Below the pieces are notes generated by a model. The model had not been told where the DNA came from. It made no database searches and saw only the letters and a program-made list of their open reading frames with translations. From Microvelia longipes (Eukaryota > Arthropoda > Insecta > Hemiptera > Veliidae), in contig JACMZG010001908.1 in NCBI GenBank assembly GCA_018340805.1, positions 49,338,378 through 49,402,377 of the forward strand: a DNA stretch of 64,000 nt. Direction: 5' to 3'. The first letter of the stretch is position 1, and every line of letters starts with the position of its first letter. This document shows, piece after piece, positions 1 to 10,045 of this stretch. The translations under genes were made by a program, and so were the position numbers.

Positions 1-958
1 ACGGGAAATCAGCCCAACTTGTGGACCTCAATGGTTAATTAAGGTCCGCAATTGAAGGTCCATATTGGCCTAATATGCACCTAAATTTTATGGCTATTTC
101 AACTGGTTATATCGGGTTTTTTTGGTTTCATCAACTGGTTTTGTTGGATTCTAAATTCAGCTAATTGTCGATGATAACAATTTTAAAATTGCTTTTTTCA
201 AAATAGTAATAAAATATTTTACTAAAAGAGCATACGAAATATATATGAAAACTGTAGTGCCACATATTCCTTTATAGAGGAAAATGGGGGAATTTTCGCT
301 TGGGGCTAGTTTTTGTCCAATAAATCACGTAAAGTCCCAAGGTTAGTGGGGTTGCTACCGTCTAGTCCATAGCTTAGGATAGCTTCAGATAAAATACTTC
401 TTTTAAATGTTTAAAAAAGCCAAGAAAGAAACTTATTCGATTAAGAATTACCACTCAAAGGCATGTTTTTTACTTAAAGTAATATGTAGTTAATTACTTT
501 AGGAATAATGAAAATCAACAAACATTATAGTGACCATTCGTCTTAGTAAAAATCACCACAAACCCAGCAAAAAGAGCTGCACATTGAATATTTGTGTTTT
601 TTCAAAATGTTTGTGGGGTTATTATTGTGAGTTAATGACGTCACACATATTTCATAAACAATTCGGTTGGGTCCTTAACAAGGTTGATTTCCTTCCAAGT
701 TTCATTTCGACCCAAGAGAGCGTTTAAAAGTTATCGTTCCCCATAGAAACATGCAAGGTTCCGTTTTCCTCACTTAAAACGTAATGTGTTATTACCTCAC
801 TTGCCTGAATATCCCTTCAATTATTGAAATACAAACAAAAATGTTTACTAAAAATATTAGGGGTCACCGTGGTCCCCCATTCTGTCTTGCAATCCCTGGT
901 GTACTCAAATTTATTATGAGCTAGACTTGGCTTTTTACATGCATGTACTTGGGTAGAA
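1..958. other. AT-rich intergenic DNA
   Basis: No gene, RNA or repeat is recognisable. The one open frame (530-727, 65 codons) has no domain and is of a length expected by chance here. Confidence 0.5.
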
Positions 959-1126
959 GCACTACAATTATATATTACATTATAAAGCATTACAATTAAA
1001 TATTATACTATAAAGCATTACAATTATATATTTCATTATAAAGCATTACAATTAAATATTATATTATAAAGCACTACAATTATATATTACATTATAAAGC
1101 ACTACAATTATAAATTATATTATAAA
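959..1126. repeat. 28-bp tandem repeat, 6 units
   Basis: Units begin with GC at 959, 987, 1015, 1043, 1071 and 1099, exactly 28 bp apart. Each reads roughly GCATTACAATTATATATTAC followed by ATTATAAA. Alternate units are more alike (TATATAT versus TAAATAT), suggesting a 56-bp higher-order period. It is noncoding. Confidence 0.9.
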
Positions 1127-2683
1127 TGTATAAAAGATTCTTATTAAGCTCATATAATATACTGTGAAGACATAATAATATTATTATAGTGAATCACAAT
1201 ATTAATAAGTAAGGTATTATATAATACAGAATTCCCTTCAGAAAAAAATCCTACTTTATATTATTATTACTTTTTCTATTCAGGAAGGCTTAAAATGGAG
1301 AGAGAGAAAGAGAGGAAGAAAAAGGTACAGTTATTACTTAGAAAATATTAGGGCTAGAATGGGTTATACTTGTTAGCTCCAATAGATTCTATATAAGGGA
1401 GAAAAAACGAGTTCACTATGGGTTAGTCTATTGTAGGAGAATCCGTAAAATTGGCCTCTCAGCAAAATAACCTAAAGCTAAGTAAACTTTTCCCTTAGTA
1501 TTGTGACGTCACGTGTTCACGTATAGACCCGGATACAATGGGTTAGTACTTACTCCCTGTATTGATAATACTCTTATACAGGGGATACATTTTTTGTCGA
1601 GTTGCATTTTATGGAAGCATTGTCATTAAAATAGGGATTCCTGTTGCTTTTGCTCTCTAATGATTTGATGAATCGTGTAACTTCAATATTTGGATCGAAT
1701 GTGTAGTTATTAGAGATAACAGAGTGTACATAGAATAGCGTGGGAATTAGGGCCACATTGATTGATTTATATCAGTATATTAATAATAATAACTTTATTT
1801 GTTTCTAAATTACATGTTTACATCATCATGTTTCACAATTTTAGCAAAGTACTTTATGTTAATAATTCGATTATAATTTATAAATATATGTTAATTTATT
1901 TAGTTATAAGTATTTTTATGTTACGCCGTCTTCAAAAGACGGTAATGCTTAAAGCTTAAGACGATTTCAATTGTTTTCCCTGCAATTTTCGAGGTATTTT
2001 CCACCTGCTTTTTTCAAATATGTAATCAAATGCAAATGATACTTGGCACAAAATTAGATTCTATGAGTGAAAGAACCGATTGAATTTTGTAGATAATCTA
2101 AAACAATGTATCAAAATGGCGTCACTTTGAACTTTAAACAAATCATATAAAACAGAATACTTTTCTTATAAAACTATCGTGTAAGGAAGTAAAAGTAAAA
2201 ATTACTAAAACATATTCGTTTGATAAAAATTGATTTTGAAGGTAATATAAAGTTTTCTGAGACCTCTACTTTTGTTGCTAGAACAGTTTTTGAGATATAT
2301 GCATAGATGTGAATATTTAATAATCAAGTCCACAAGTTTTTAAGCCAAGAGGTAAGAAGCCTCTCTTACCTCTTGGCCTGAGATATAGCCTATCTCAATA
2401 CATTAAGAGCCCTGAAATGTTTTTGGAGCTCACAGGGACTGTGTGTAACCTCATTGTAACCTCCTTTAAGAGTAATTAAGGTTATGATAAATTAATTGAT
2501 TTCGGCTTCCCGCATATTTTTTGTGTTTTGATTTGTATTTTGAACGTTCAACTATATAAGTTACTGTTATTATGTACTTTTTCTTTGATTATGATTAAAA
2601 GCGATAGTTGTCAGGTTACCTTTTCGATGTTCCAAAATTTAATTTATAGGGCCTCTCTACTAATATATTTCTATGATTTTAAA
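1127..2683. other. AT-rich intergenic DNA with one short hairpin
   Basis: No gene is seen. A purine-rich run lies at 1293-1323. A hairpin at 2344-2377 has 13-bp arms (GCCAAGAGGTAAG and its complement) around an 8-nt loop. Open frames at 1574-1756, 1762-1959 and 2528-2839 are composition-driven and lack domains. Confidence 0.5.
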
Positions 2684-3617
2684 ATCAATCAAACACGACG
2701 TATCAAAGTGACGACAGTTTTAAAAATTATTAAAAATATATATTTAATAAAAAATGTTTCTAATGATTTTAGAAACACAGTTTTAAAATTTTCGGAGCAC
2801 AAGAAGGCCTCAAATACATCCATGATCACAGTTCTCTAGATATTTATATATCATTCAGTATATAATTATTTTTTAGTTTACTTTCCTTGTATTCATTCCG
2901 CTAAAAATTGAAAGATAATGTCTTACAAATTGTTAAAAGGAATTTTTACTTTCTACAAGGAAAGTAAACAAAAAAATTTATTTATGCACCAAGGGAGAAA
3001 AAAATGTTATTATTTCCCTGAGTAGTTAGTTGGTTCCTAAGATGTAGGCCGAGGGAACCTAAGTATTTAACTCCCGAGGCAAAGTCGAGGGATTTATGTG
3101 TTTGTCAACTTCTTTGACCTAAAACGGATTTTAAGCCAATAAGATTGTTTTGTTCGGATCCCCCTTATAAAGTTTGAGGGTGCCACCCTCGGAAAAATTA
3201 TAAAAATTGTTCAGTCACCTGTATAAATTTAGAGAACACCACTCCCATAAAAAAATGATATATTGGCTATAATTGGCTCTAATAACCCAATAATAGGAAA
3301 CACTTTTTATTCCCATGGGAAATAAAAAAAACTTGGTGAAAAATGACTTTTTCTACCTTTGGAGTGAAAAGTGCTTCTTTAGTCTCTAAAAACTAGTCAA
3401 TAAACTTTACATTATACATCGTCTGGAAATAAAATAATTATATACTTAATGATACATAAATATCTAGAAAACTGTGATCATAGATGTAGTTAAGGCCTTC
3501 TTGTGCTCCGAAAATTTCAAAACTGTGTTTCTAAAATCATTACTAACACTTTTTATTCAATATACATTTTTAATAATTTTTTAAACTGTCGCCACTTTGA
3601 TACGTCGTGTTTGATTG
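2684..3617. repeat. Inverted repeat, ~190-bp arms
   Basis: The arm at 2684-2872 matches the reverse complement of 3431-3617 over its whole length with scattered substitutions (about nine in ten bases agree by eye). The spacer is about 560 bp. A second short inverted pair lies in the spacer at about 2878-2893 and 2954-2970 (ACTTTCCTTG / CAAGGAAAGT). The rest of the spacer is slightly GC-richer (3045-3190) and unrecognised. It is probably a decayed foldback or two inverted copies of one repeat. The open frame at 2528-2839 overlaps the left arm and is not supported as a gene. Confidence 0.8.
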
Positions 3618-4389
3618 ACCTTAATTTAGGAACCTATTTGGTTCCCTACCAATAGGTAAGAACTTAACATTTTGTTTTAAGTTATAAAATACAAATGCGT
3701 AATTCGTTGTAATACTTTTGTAATAAATTATATATTAGTGTATAAGTTTATATAAATTTATTGCAGAAAACACATTTAAATGTTTGATAATTTAATTTAT
3801 TATAAACAGATATATCAAATAAAAATCATCCCTTATTTATAGCTACAAATTCAATTAATAGAAAATTTTACTTAATACTTTCTTTTAAAGTGTCACATTT
3901 TATTAAAGCTCGTTTTTCTTTTTACAGAAAATCTTCTTTAGGCTCCTCGGGGACTTGGGGTTTTTTCTTTATTTCAACTTTACAAATAACTACAAATGGA
4001 ATAAGACATTAATAAAATAAAATATAAATTTTGGTAGAAATTTTCTAAGACAGCTTGAAATATTCGAATAAATTCAATTATTGCTTATTGCTACTAGTTA
4101 ATTTCTAAAATAATAAGTTAGGAAATAAAACTCTTAAATTTACAAAACTTTAGATTACATCTTAAAAAGTCTCTAGAGCCTGGAAAATTCCCTTTTCAAG
4201 ACTTGCTATTGCCCACCAACCCCGGTCATACTCTGATTATGTTTTATCTTTTACTTTGTAATTTTTTAGTTCGTATCATTGAAAACGACACCTTAATCCA
4301 CATTATATGTTTACGAACTGTAATTTAAATTTTCGCTACTAGTTGTAGTTATAGAGTGGTGAGACAAAGCCAGGCAAATGGGCCATGTT
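3618..4389. other. AT-rich intergenic DNA
   Basis: Only low-complexity AT-rich sequence is seen. A short imperfect palindrome around 3630-3658 contains CCTATTTGG / CCAATAGG. Confidence 0.5.
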
Positions 4390-4720
4390 GTTGGGCCCTT
4401 CTTGTCATCCCACTTTCCTTAGCCTACACCACATCTACCAAGTATCTCTTGGAAATGTTGATATATTTGAGGATATCTCTTATACTAAGGGAAGAAAGTT
4501 GTTATTCATACAAGAGGCCAACGCCAAATATACGGGTTTGAAGAGGAATATAGGCCTCACACTCTGCAAGTAGGTGGCTGTCTCCACATAATGCCCACAC
4601 AGGGGACAGTTAGCCCATGAGAGTTTGCCTAAAATATTAAGATGTTTATTTAACCTGCAGTGACCGATCAGAACACTAACTTGGTTCTTAAGGCAGGGCT
4701 TGCTGAGGTTAATTAGAAAA
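4390..4720 (-). pseudogene. Non-LTR retrotransposon C-terminal relic
   Basis: Read on the minus strand from about 4720, one frame carries GHCRLNKHL, then a CPLCG pair, then ETATYLQSVRPIF. R1/Jockey-type ORF2 proteins end with this arrangement after RNase H: a TGHCRLNKHL-like segment followed by a CxxC...H...C knuckle. Here the expected His is Tyr and the last Cys is lost, and an in-frame stop follows about 40 codons after the knuckle. Only the C-terminal part is present; no RT or RNase H lies upstream on this strand. It is a decayed fragment. Overlapping plus-strand open frames (4356-4573) are shadows. Confidence 0.7.
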
Positions 4721-4940
4721 TCTGTATTTTATGTAATTAGCCCTGTAATGATTATTTTTGCTTGTCTGCAACAAGCAAAGGCATGCCAGTTAGGTTTTAG
4801 AGTGTTCATTAACCAGCTATCCAAGAGTGTTTAAGCATGTGTAACTGCTTAAACTAAAAAAATTATTACTGTTAAACTGCTAAAACTATATTCTACTGCT
4901 TGTATGACTTTTTAATCACTTAATTTGATTACATTATATC

Positions 4941-4966
4941 CAATATATGTATATTATATATATATA

Positions 4967-5010
<44 letters not shown>
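4941..5010. repeat. TA dinucleotide microsatellite
   Basis: Nearly pure TA/AT alternation with two phase breaks. The open frame running through it (4925-5200) is a microsatellite artefact. Confidence 0.9.
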
Positions 5011-5015
<5 letters not shown>

Positions 5016-5344
5016 TATACTATTTTATAACGACAAACAAACAGTCTATAATTATAACTATAACAGAAAGGAAACGTTTTAGAATGAAACCACTTGAAAC
5101 GTCTCTTTCTAAAAACATAAATTCAAGATACAATTTATGTTTGGCTGGAGTCTCCCAAACATCCTGGTCAGTAAGTGAGAATGCCACTACAAACTACTAA
5201 CTAAGATTCTGTCTGGTTTCCTTACCTACTAGTTATGTTAAACCTTAAGCACGCAAAACTTAAAAACCTCGCGTCAACGATTATAAAATCAATTTTTTTA
5301 AGGGCCCAAGCTAAATAAAACAAGAGATTGTAATATAAAACATT

Positions 5345-5430
5345 CCAAGTCTCTCTACATAAAGTATTTATTGACAGAGCCAGTTATTTAACCCTTTGAT
5401 CATCATTAGTGCCTGAACAATGAGAAATAA
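5345..5430 (-). ncRNA. Decayed hammerhead-like Penelope end
   Basis: On the minus strand a GGCA is followed by CTAATGA (a one-base variant of the hammerhead core CTGATGA), a potential stem II GATC/GGTT with U·G pairs, then AAAT where GAAA is expected. The flank at 5349-5358 resembles the GTGGAGAGAC motif beside the better copies near 35.5, 57.2 and 59.4 kb. Core changes make self-cleavage unlikely. Identification rests on similarity to those copies. Confidence 0.5.
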
Positions 5431-5645
5431 ATCAAAAGACTACTTCTAATAAGAAATATTATAAGATAAGATAGAAAAAAGAAAATTAACATTTGTTAAA
5501 AAGATAATTTTATAAAAAAGAACATAAACAATGTCAAAATCTGAAAATCTATTAAAATAGAATTAAATAATACCTAAATAACGACCCGAGGAACAATGTA
5601 TGAAGGTGGTAAAGGGTCACTTGTTAGCTATGAAAAATAAGACTG

Positions 5646-6430
5646 CGGTTTTTTTTTTCACGCTTGAATCCAAAGTGTATTTTAGCGTTTCTACTTATTC
5701 GAATGACTCTCTACTGAGAATCTCTAGCACACTGCACTAGAAAATACTTCAGTACTTCTACCGAAGTCCCATTACGGCACTGCACCTGTGACCACGTTCA
5801 CAGTTTGTCTAGTAAAATTTCTCTAGTCTCACAAGCTACTCTAATCTAACTCGCCTGTTATTAGTTTTTACTAATCTCACCAGTTCCTCTAGTCTCAGCA
5901 AATTCTCATAATACTTACTTTTCTGACCAGTCCGGTACAGCCCGACAGAAAGAGACAACGGTATCAACCCCGATGTTAGTGGGCATTAACCTATTTCCAT
6001 AGACCTGACCTGAAAGTTCCGCAGATAACTGGCTGCGGAACTGAACACTTTATCCCTAGCCATCTACGCTTATCGTGGGACCTCAGACACCGCTACATCC
6101 AGGACTCTACTTTAAAATGCTCGATGCGGTTAAGTATTTTTCCGACCCTTCACCGGCCCGCAGAACTTTGTCCTTGCGTGAGCTAGAGACAATGGAAACG
6201 AAGACCCAGACTTGTCTGAGACGAAATCTAACCACTCATTTCCGTCAGGCTGGGTGGAACAGCCAAAGGAAACCACGTGATCCCTAGGCTTGGTTGGCCG
6301 ACCTTGAATTTAAGACCTTATGAGTGTACGTCACAAGGGACAACCTACTACTAGGTACTAGGTCCTCCCCAGGTTGGATTAAAACTCTCAACTTCTCTAC
6401 CACTGAGCTGCTGGTATAGATCTTGAGCCA
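5646..6430 (-). mobile_element. SINE-like element with tRNA-like head and A-tail
   Basis: This block is clearly GC-richer than its surroundings. Read on the minus strand it starts near 6430 with GCTCAGTGGTAGAG, a good match to the tRNA A box. It ends with a run of As (plus-strand T run at about 5649-5658). The sequence just after the A box (GAGTTTTAATCC) resembles a B box but lies too close, as if the anticodon part is deleted. The body of roughly 700 bp is long for a SINE and has a hairpin with TTCCGCAG / CTGCGGAA arms near 6016-6042. No coding capacity is recognised; the open frame at 6075-6287 is on the other strand. Family identity is unknown. Confidence 0.5.
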
Positions 6431-7366
6431 TATATTAGTTTGTTTTACCTACTGACGATGGCAGTAAGCCGGGACCTACTTATGTATTCTTCACTTATAT
6501 ATCTAACTTTATAATTTGAGAGCCTTATATAAGTTTGTCTTATCTAACCTCCTGAGGAAGCAGTCAACAGACACCTGTCTAGTGGTGTACACAACAAAAG
6601 CAAGTACTACTTATAGTTTAATCTTTAATACAAATTTATTATGAACGGTTTTAATTTTTTTCTGTCAATAGATCTAAAAGATATAACTTGTTCATAGTAT
6701 AATATTGAATAAATTTTAATAAAAAATGTTAAATAAATAAAATAATAAAGCTTCCACGCTACTTACATAATACATTCCAAATTGATTCTGTTTTCCCTTT
6801 CATATTTTATCACAGCTACGTTACGTAGTTTTTCGTTCCTTGAATAAAAGATATATTTCATGATAAAACCAGGAAAATATAGAAAAAACCCGAGTGAAAA
6901 ATATTCTTATATATCGCATAGTAGATCAATATCGAAAAGTATTTCGCTAAGAGACTTGGGCTCCTTAAATAAAAAGAGTTAAATAACCCAATAAATATTC
7001 CATTAGTGTGATTACGTGTTATTTATGTTGCAATTATTTTTAACTTTTTTTTCAATCTACTTATTTTGATAACATTAAGAAAGAGATAAACTGCTATTAT
7101 TTGAGAAAAGTGAGTAAAATATTTTTAATAAATTAAAAAATGTTGGTAAACTTGTTATTTTATTAAAAAAGTTTTAAACATAATTACATTCACGGGAGCA
7201 TAGGTAGGTTACGTAACGCAAAGGTGGTTATTATTATTTTCTTTTAGCGAATTTCCTTTGGAAATTCGACTAATGGGATAGGCGTCATGGCGGAATTCGA
7301 ACCTCGGACCACGACACAAATCCGTTTCAGAGGTCCCTAATGACGAAAAACAAATTTTCGCGAGAC
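6431..7366. other. AT-rich DNA with a short tRNA-like/tail motif
   Basis: Mostly featureless. At 7247-7262 it holds GCGAATTTCCTTTGGA, a motif that recurs in the composite repeats near 8.5, 15.9 and 40.3 kb. At 7293-7303 a minus-strand B-box-like GGTTCGAATTC lies beside it, so a degraded composite-repeat fragment probably sits at about 7240-7340. Confidence 0.4.
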
Positions 7367-7370
7367 TATA

Positions 7371-7444
<74 letters not shown>

Positions 7445-7459
7445 ATATATATAATATAT

Positions 7460-7519
<60 letters not shown>

Positions 7520-7522
7520 ATA

Positions 7523-7590
<68 letters not shown>
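7367..7590. repeat. Long TA microsatellite
   Basis: About 224 bp of TA/AT alternation with several phase switches (ATTA or TAAT junctions). It could form cruciforms. A shorter TA run lies at 7760-7782. Confidence 0.95.
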
Positions 7591-7592
<2 letters not shown>

Positions 7593-7990
7593 AAATGAAA
7601 AAGGAAAATACTAAAAGTATAACATAACAATCTTTTATAAATAATAATAACTTACAGGAGGTGAGCGAAGAGATTTAGAGGGGTTTTGAAAATTTTCGAC
7701 ATATGTCTTCTTCGGTCAGGTAAGGTTGGGAAGTCCCGAGTGACTGAGGGCAGAGGAGATATATATATATATATATATATATGTATTTCTAGACACTTTC
7801 TTGTAAACACTCTTCTTTCGAACGGATTAATATTTTCTAACCAAACTTGGTACAAAAATCAACCTTGGGAAGGACACGAACCCTATTGAAAACCAGGTTT
7901 TTTTGACGTCATTAACCCGGTTTGCTGAGTCAGCGAAATTTTCAAAAAATCGGCAAAATTCAGGGTTAATATTTTTTGCCGCGAAAAAGG

Positions 7991-8590
7991 TCAATAGTTA
8001 TGTTTTTTTGAAACGCTGAATCGAATGAAACCGGTCCGAAGCCGATACGACCACTCTAAGTGACCTAAAAATCGAAAAAACCATTGTAAATTACAAAACC
8101 AAAATTTAGGTCGATAAAAAAATAAATTTCGAGTAGGGTGTCGTTTTCTATGTAATTTTGGGCGCTGAATCGAATGAAACCGGTCCGAAGTCGATACGAC
8201 CACTCTAAGTGACCAAAAAGTCGAAAAAACCACAAAAAATAATAGAAAACCAAAATTACGGTCGTTGAAAATTAAATTTCGAGTAGGGTGTCGTTTTCAA
8301 TGTTTTTTGGGCCTCTGAGTTGAATGCCAGTGGTGCGGAGTCAATACGACCACTCAAACCCAGAGTACCTGGGTTCACATCCTGGAAGGGTCGATAATTT
8401 TTTTATCGTTTTTTTTTTTACTTAATAAAAGTTTACAACTAGAAAATAATACTGGCGCGGTGATCCGCATGTCGGGCGAATTTCCTTTGGATGCGAGCAC
8501 TCAAACCCAGAGTACCTAGGTTCAAATCCTAGTAGGGACAATAATGTTTTACCGTTTTTTTACCTAATATAAGTTTACAACTAGAAAATA
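7991..8590 (+). mobile_element. Composite repeat: 150-bp units plus tRNA-like T-arm
   Basis: Three ~149-bp direct units start near 8014, 8163 and 8312, each with GCTGAATCGAATGAAACCGG-like sequence and ATACGACCACTC. They lead into a tRNA-like T-arm with a B-box match at 8372-8382. A second T-arm copy with B box GGTTCAAATCC at 8519-8529 follows, whose stem CTAGG/CCTAG pairs perfectly. The motif GCGAATTTCCTTTGG occurs at about 8476-8490 after GGCGCGGTG. The same order occurs at 15478-15940, so this is a repeated mobile unit. A full tRNA cloverleaf is absent. The open frames at 7991-8253 on the minus strand are internal to the repeat units and unsupported. Confidence 0.6.
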
Positions 8591-9219
8591 ATTCTGGCGC
8601 GGTGGTCCGCATGTCGTGCGAATTTCCTTTGGATGCGTGTTTCCGTGCCTTTTACATTATATAAGTTTACAACTACTAAATAAATAATTCCGGCGCGGAA
8701 TGCGTGTTTCCGTGCTAAACAACCCATATCTTGCTTATGCAAGAACCATGCCCATTGCGTGGTTCCGGTTCATGCTGTCAAGCACTGCTCGTAACTCATT
8801 TTGTCTGTATTTTCCAAAGGAAATGCGCTAAAACCTTTAAAGATAACTGACTAAGCTTAAAGATAAGTAACTAAGCTTTAAACTAGTGCAAATAATAGTG
8901 CGTACTTTTAATTTTAGATGCATAGTTTTGTACAACCAACTAGATAATTATGCGCATTTCCTTTGGAAAATACAGACAAAATGAGTTACGAGCAGTGCTT
9001 GACAGCATGAACCGGAACCACGCAATGGGCATGGTTCTTGCATAAGCAAGATATGGGTTGTATAGCACGGAAACACGCATTCTAAATGAAATTCGCCCGA
9101 CAGCGGACCACCGCGCCGGAATTATTTATTTAGTAGTTGTAAACTTATATAATCTAAAAGGCACGGAAACACGCATCCAAAGGAAATTCGCCCGACATGC
9201 GGACCACCGCGCCAGAATT
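8591..9219. repeat. Large palindrome, ~240-270 bp arms
   Basis: The arm at 8591-8830 is matched by the reverse complement of 8950-9219 with very few differences, the main one being about 30 bp missing from the left arm near 8695. The loop is about 119 bp. The arms contain the GGCGCGG...GCGAATTTCCTTTGG tail of the adjacent composite repeat plus unrelated sequence (AACCCATATCTTGC...). High arm identity suggests a recent origin. The open frame at 9058-9276 lies in the right arm and is not supported. Confidence 0.9.
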
Positions 9220-9394
9220 TTTATTATCCACGAAGTAAATAATATGAGGCACATTAAGTTGATTTATTCTTTTTAATGTTATTTCTTGATATTTTTTAAA
9301 GATGTCGTACTTGGTTACCATTGAGCCACGTTTGTTATAATGTACATAATTAAGTCGAATTTACATTATTTATTGTTTCAAAGATTTTTTTTTA
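9220..9394. other. AT-rich spacer
   Basis: Nothing recognised between the palindrome and the next repeat element. Confidence 0.5.
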
Positions 9395-10045
9395 ACTTTT
9401 CCTTATTATACAGTAGATATAGGAAAATAATTGTGTTTGCAATAAAATCCGAAATCGGGATTTCACGTGACTTATCAGTTTCTTGTGATTTTAAGATTTT
9501 TTGAGTGGTTTTTCTGTATGTGTGAGTGTCTGTTATTATCGTATCTTCCAATGTATTTGTTTTAGAGATAAAAAACTGAGTACTAAAACCAACATTTAGG
9601 TCTAGTTGTGTTATGCAGAAAATAATTGTTTTATGACGTCATTAACCCGCATCTTATTATCAGCAACCTCAATTTTAATTGAATGGCAAGTCCAATTTAT
9701 TTTAAAAAATTGTTATAATCAAACAAATTATCCAATTGAGTTTAAATTAAGTCACAACAAGTCTATCCCTGTATGTTGTAAATAAGTATACTAAGTTCTA
9801 TTTTAATAGGACAAGCATATCAACAGTTTTTTGTTCGATCATACAAGTTAAGCAGCATCAAGGGAGGACAATGCCTGGATGGATGACCGCTGAAAATAAA
9901 TAAAATATTTTACTATCTGAGGACGAGCAACCGATTCCGAAACGCGTTACAGTTTAAATCGGGGGATTTATATGCTATATGGACAAGGGAAGAGAGTTCG
10001 AAGAAGGAGAGTGAGCGAATCGCATTCTATGAGAGGGTACCCCCC
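9395..10045 (+). mobile_element. 5S-related dispersed element, copy 1
   Basis: It begins with AACTTTTCCTTATTATACAG and continues through TAGGAAAATAATTG, an AATCCGAAATCGGGA block and a TGTATGTGTGAG block. A 5S-like segment lies at 9832-9896, followed by GAGGACGAGC and CGCGTTACAG tail blocks. The same order is seen at 12676-13320 and, shortened, at 46345-46825. No protein is encoded. The 3' end is diverged, so the boundary is approximate. Confidence 0.65.
9832..9896 (+). pseudogene. 5S rRNA-like segment
   Basis: GATCATACAAGTTAAGCAGC, then a diverged loop, then GGATGGATGACCGCTG and AAAAT correspond in order and spacing to the 3' half of animal 5S rRNA (GATCACCGAAGTTAAGCAGC ... GGATGGGTGACCGC). 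The 5' half is missing, so it cannot be a functional 5S gene. It lies inside a dispersed element. Confidence 0.7.
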
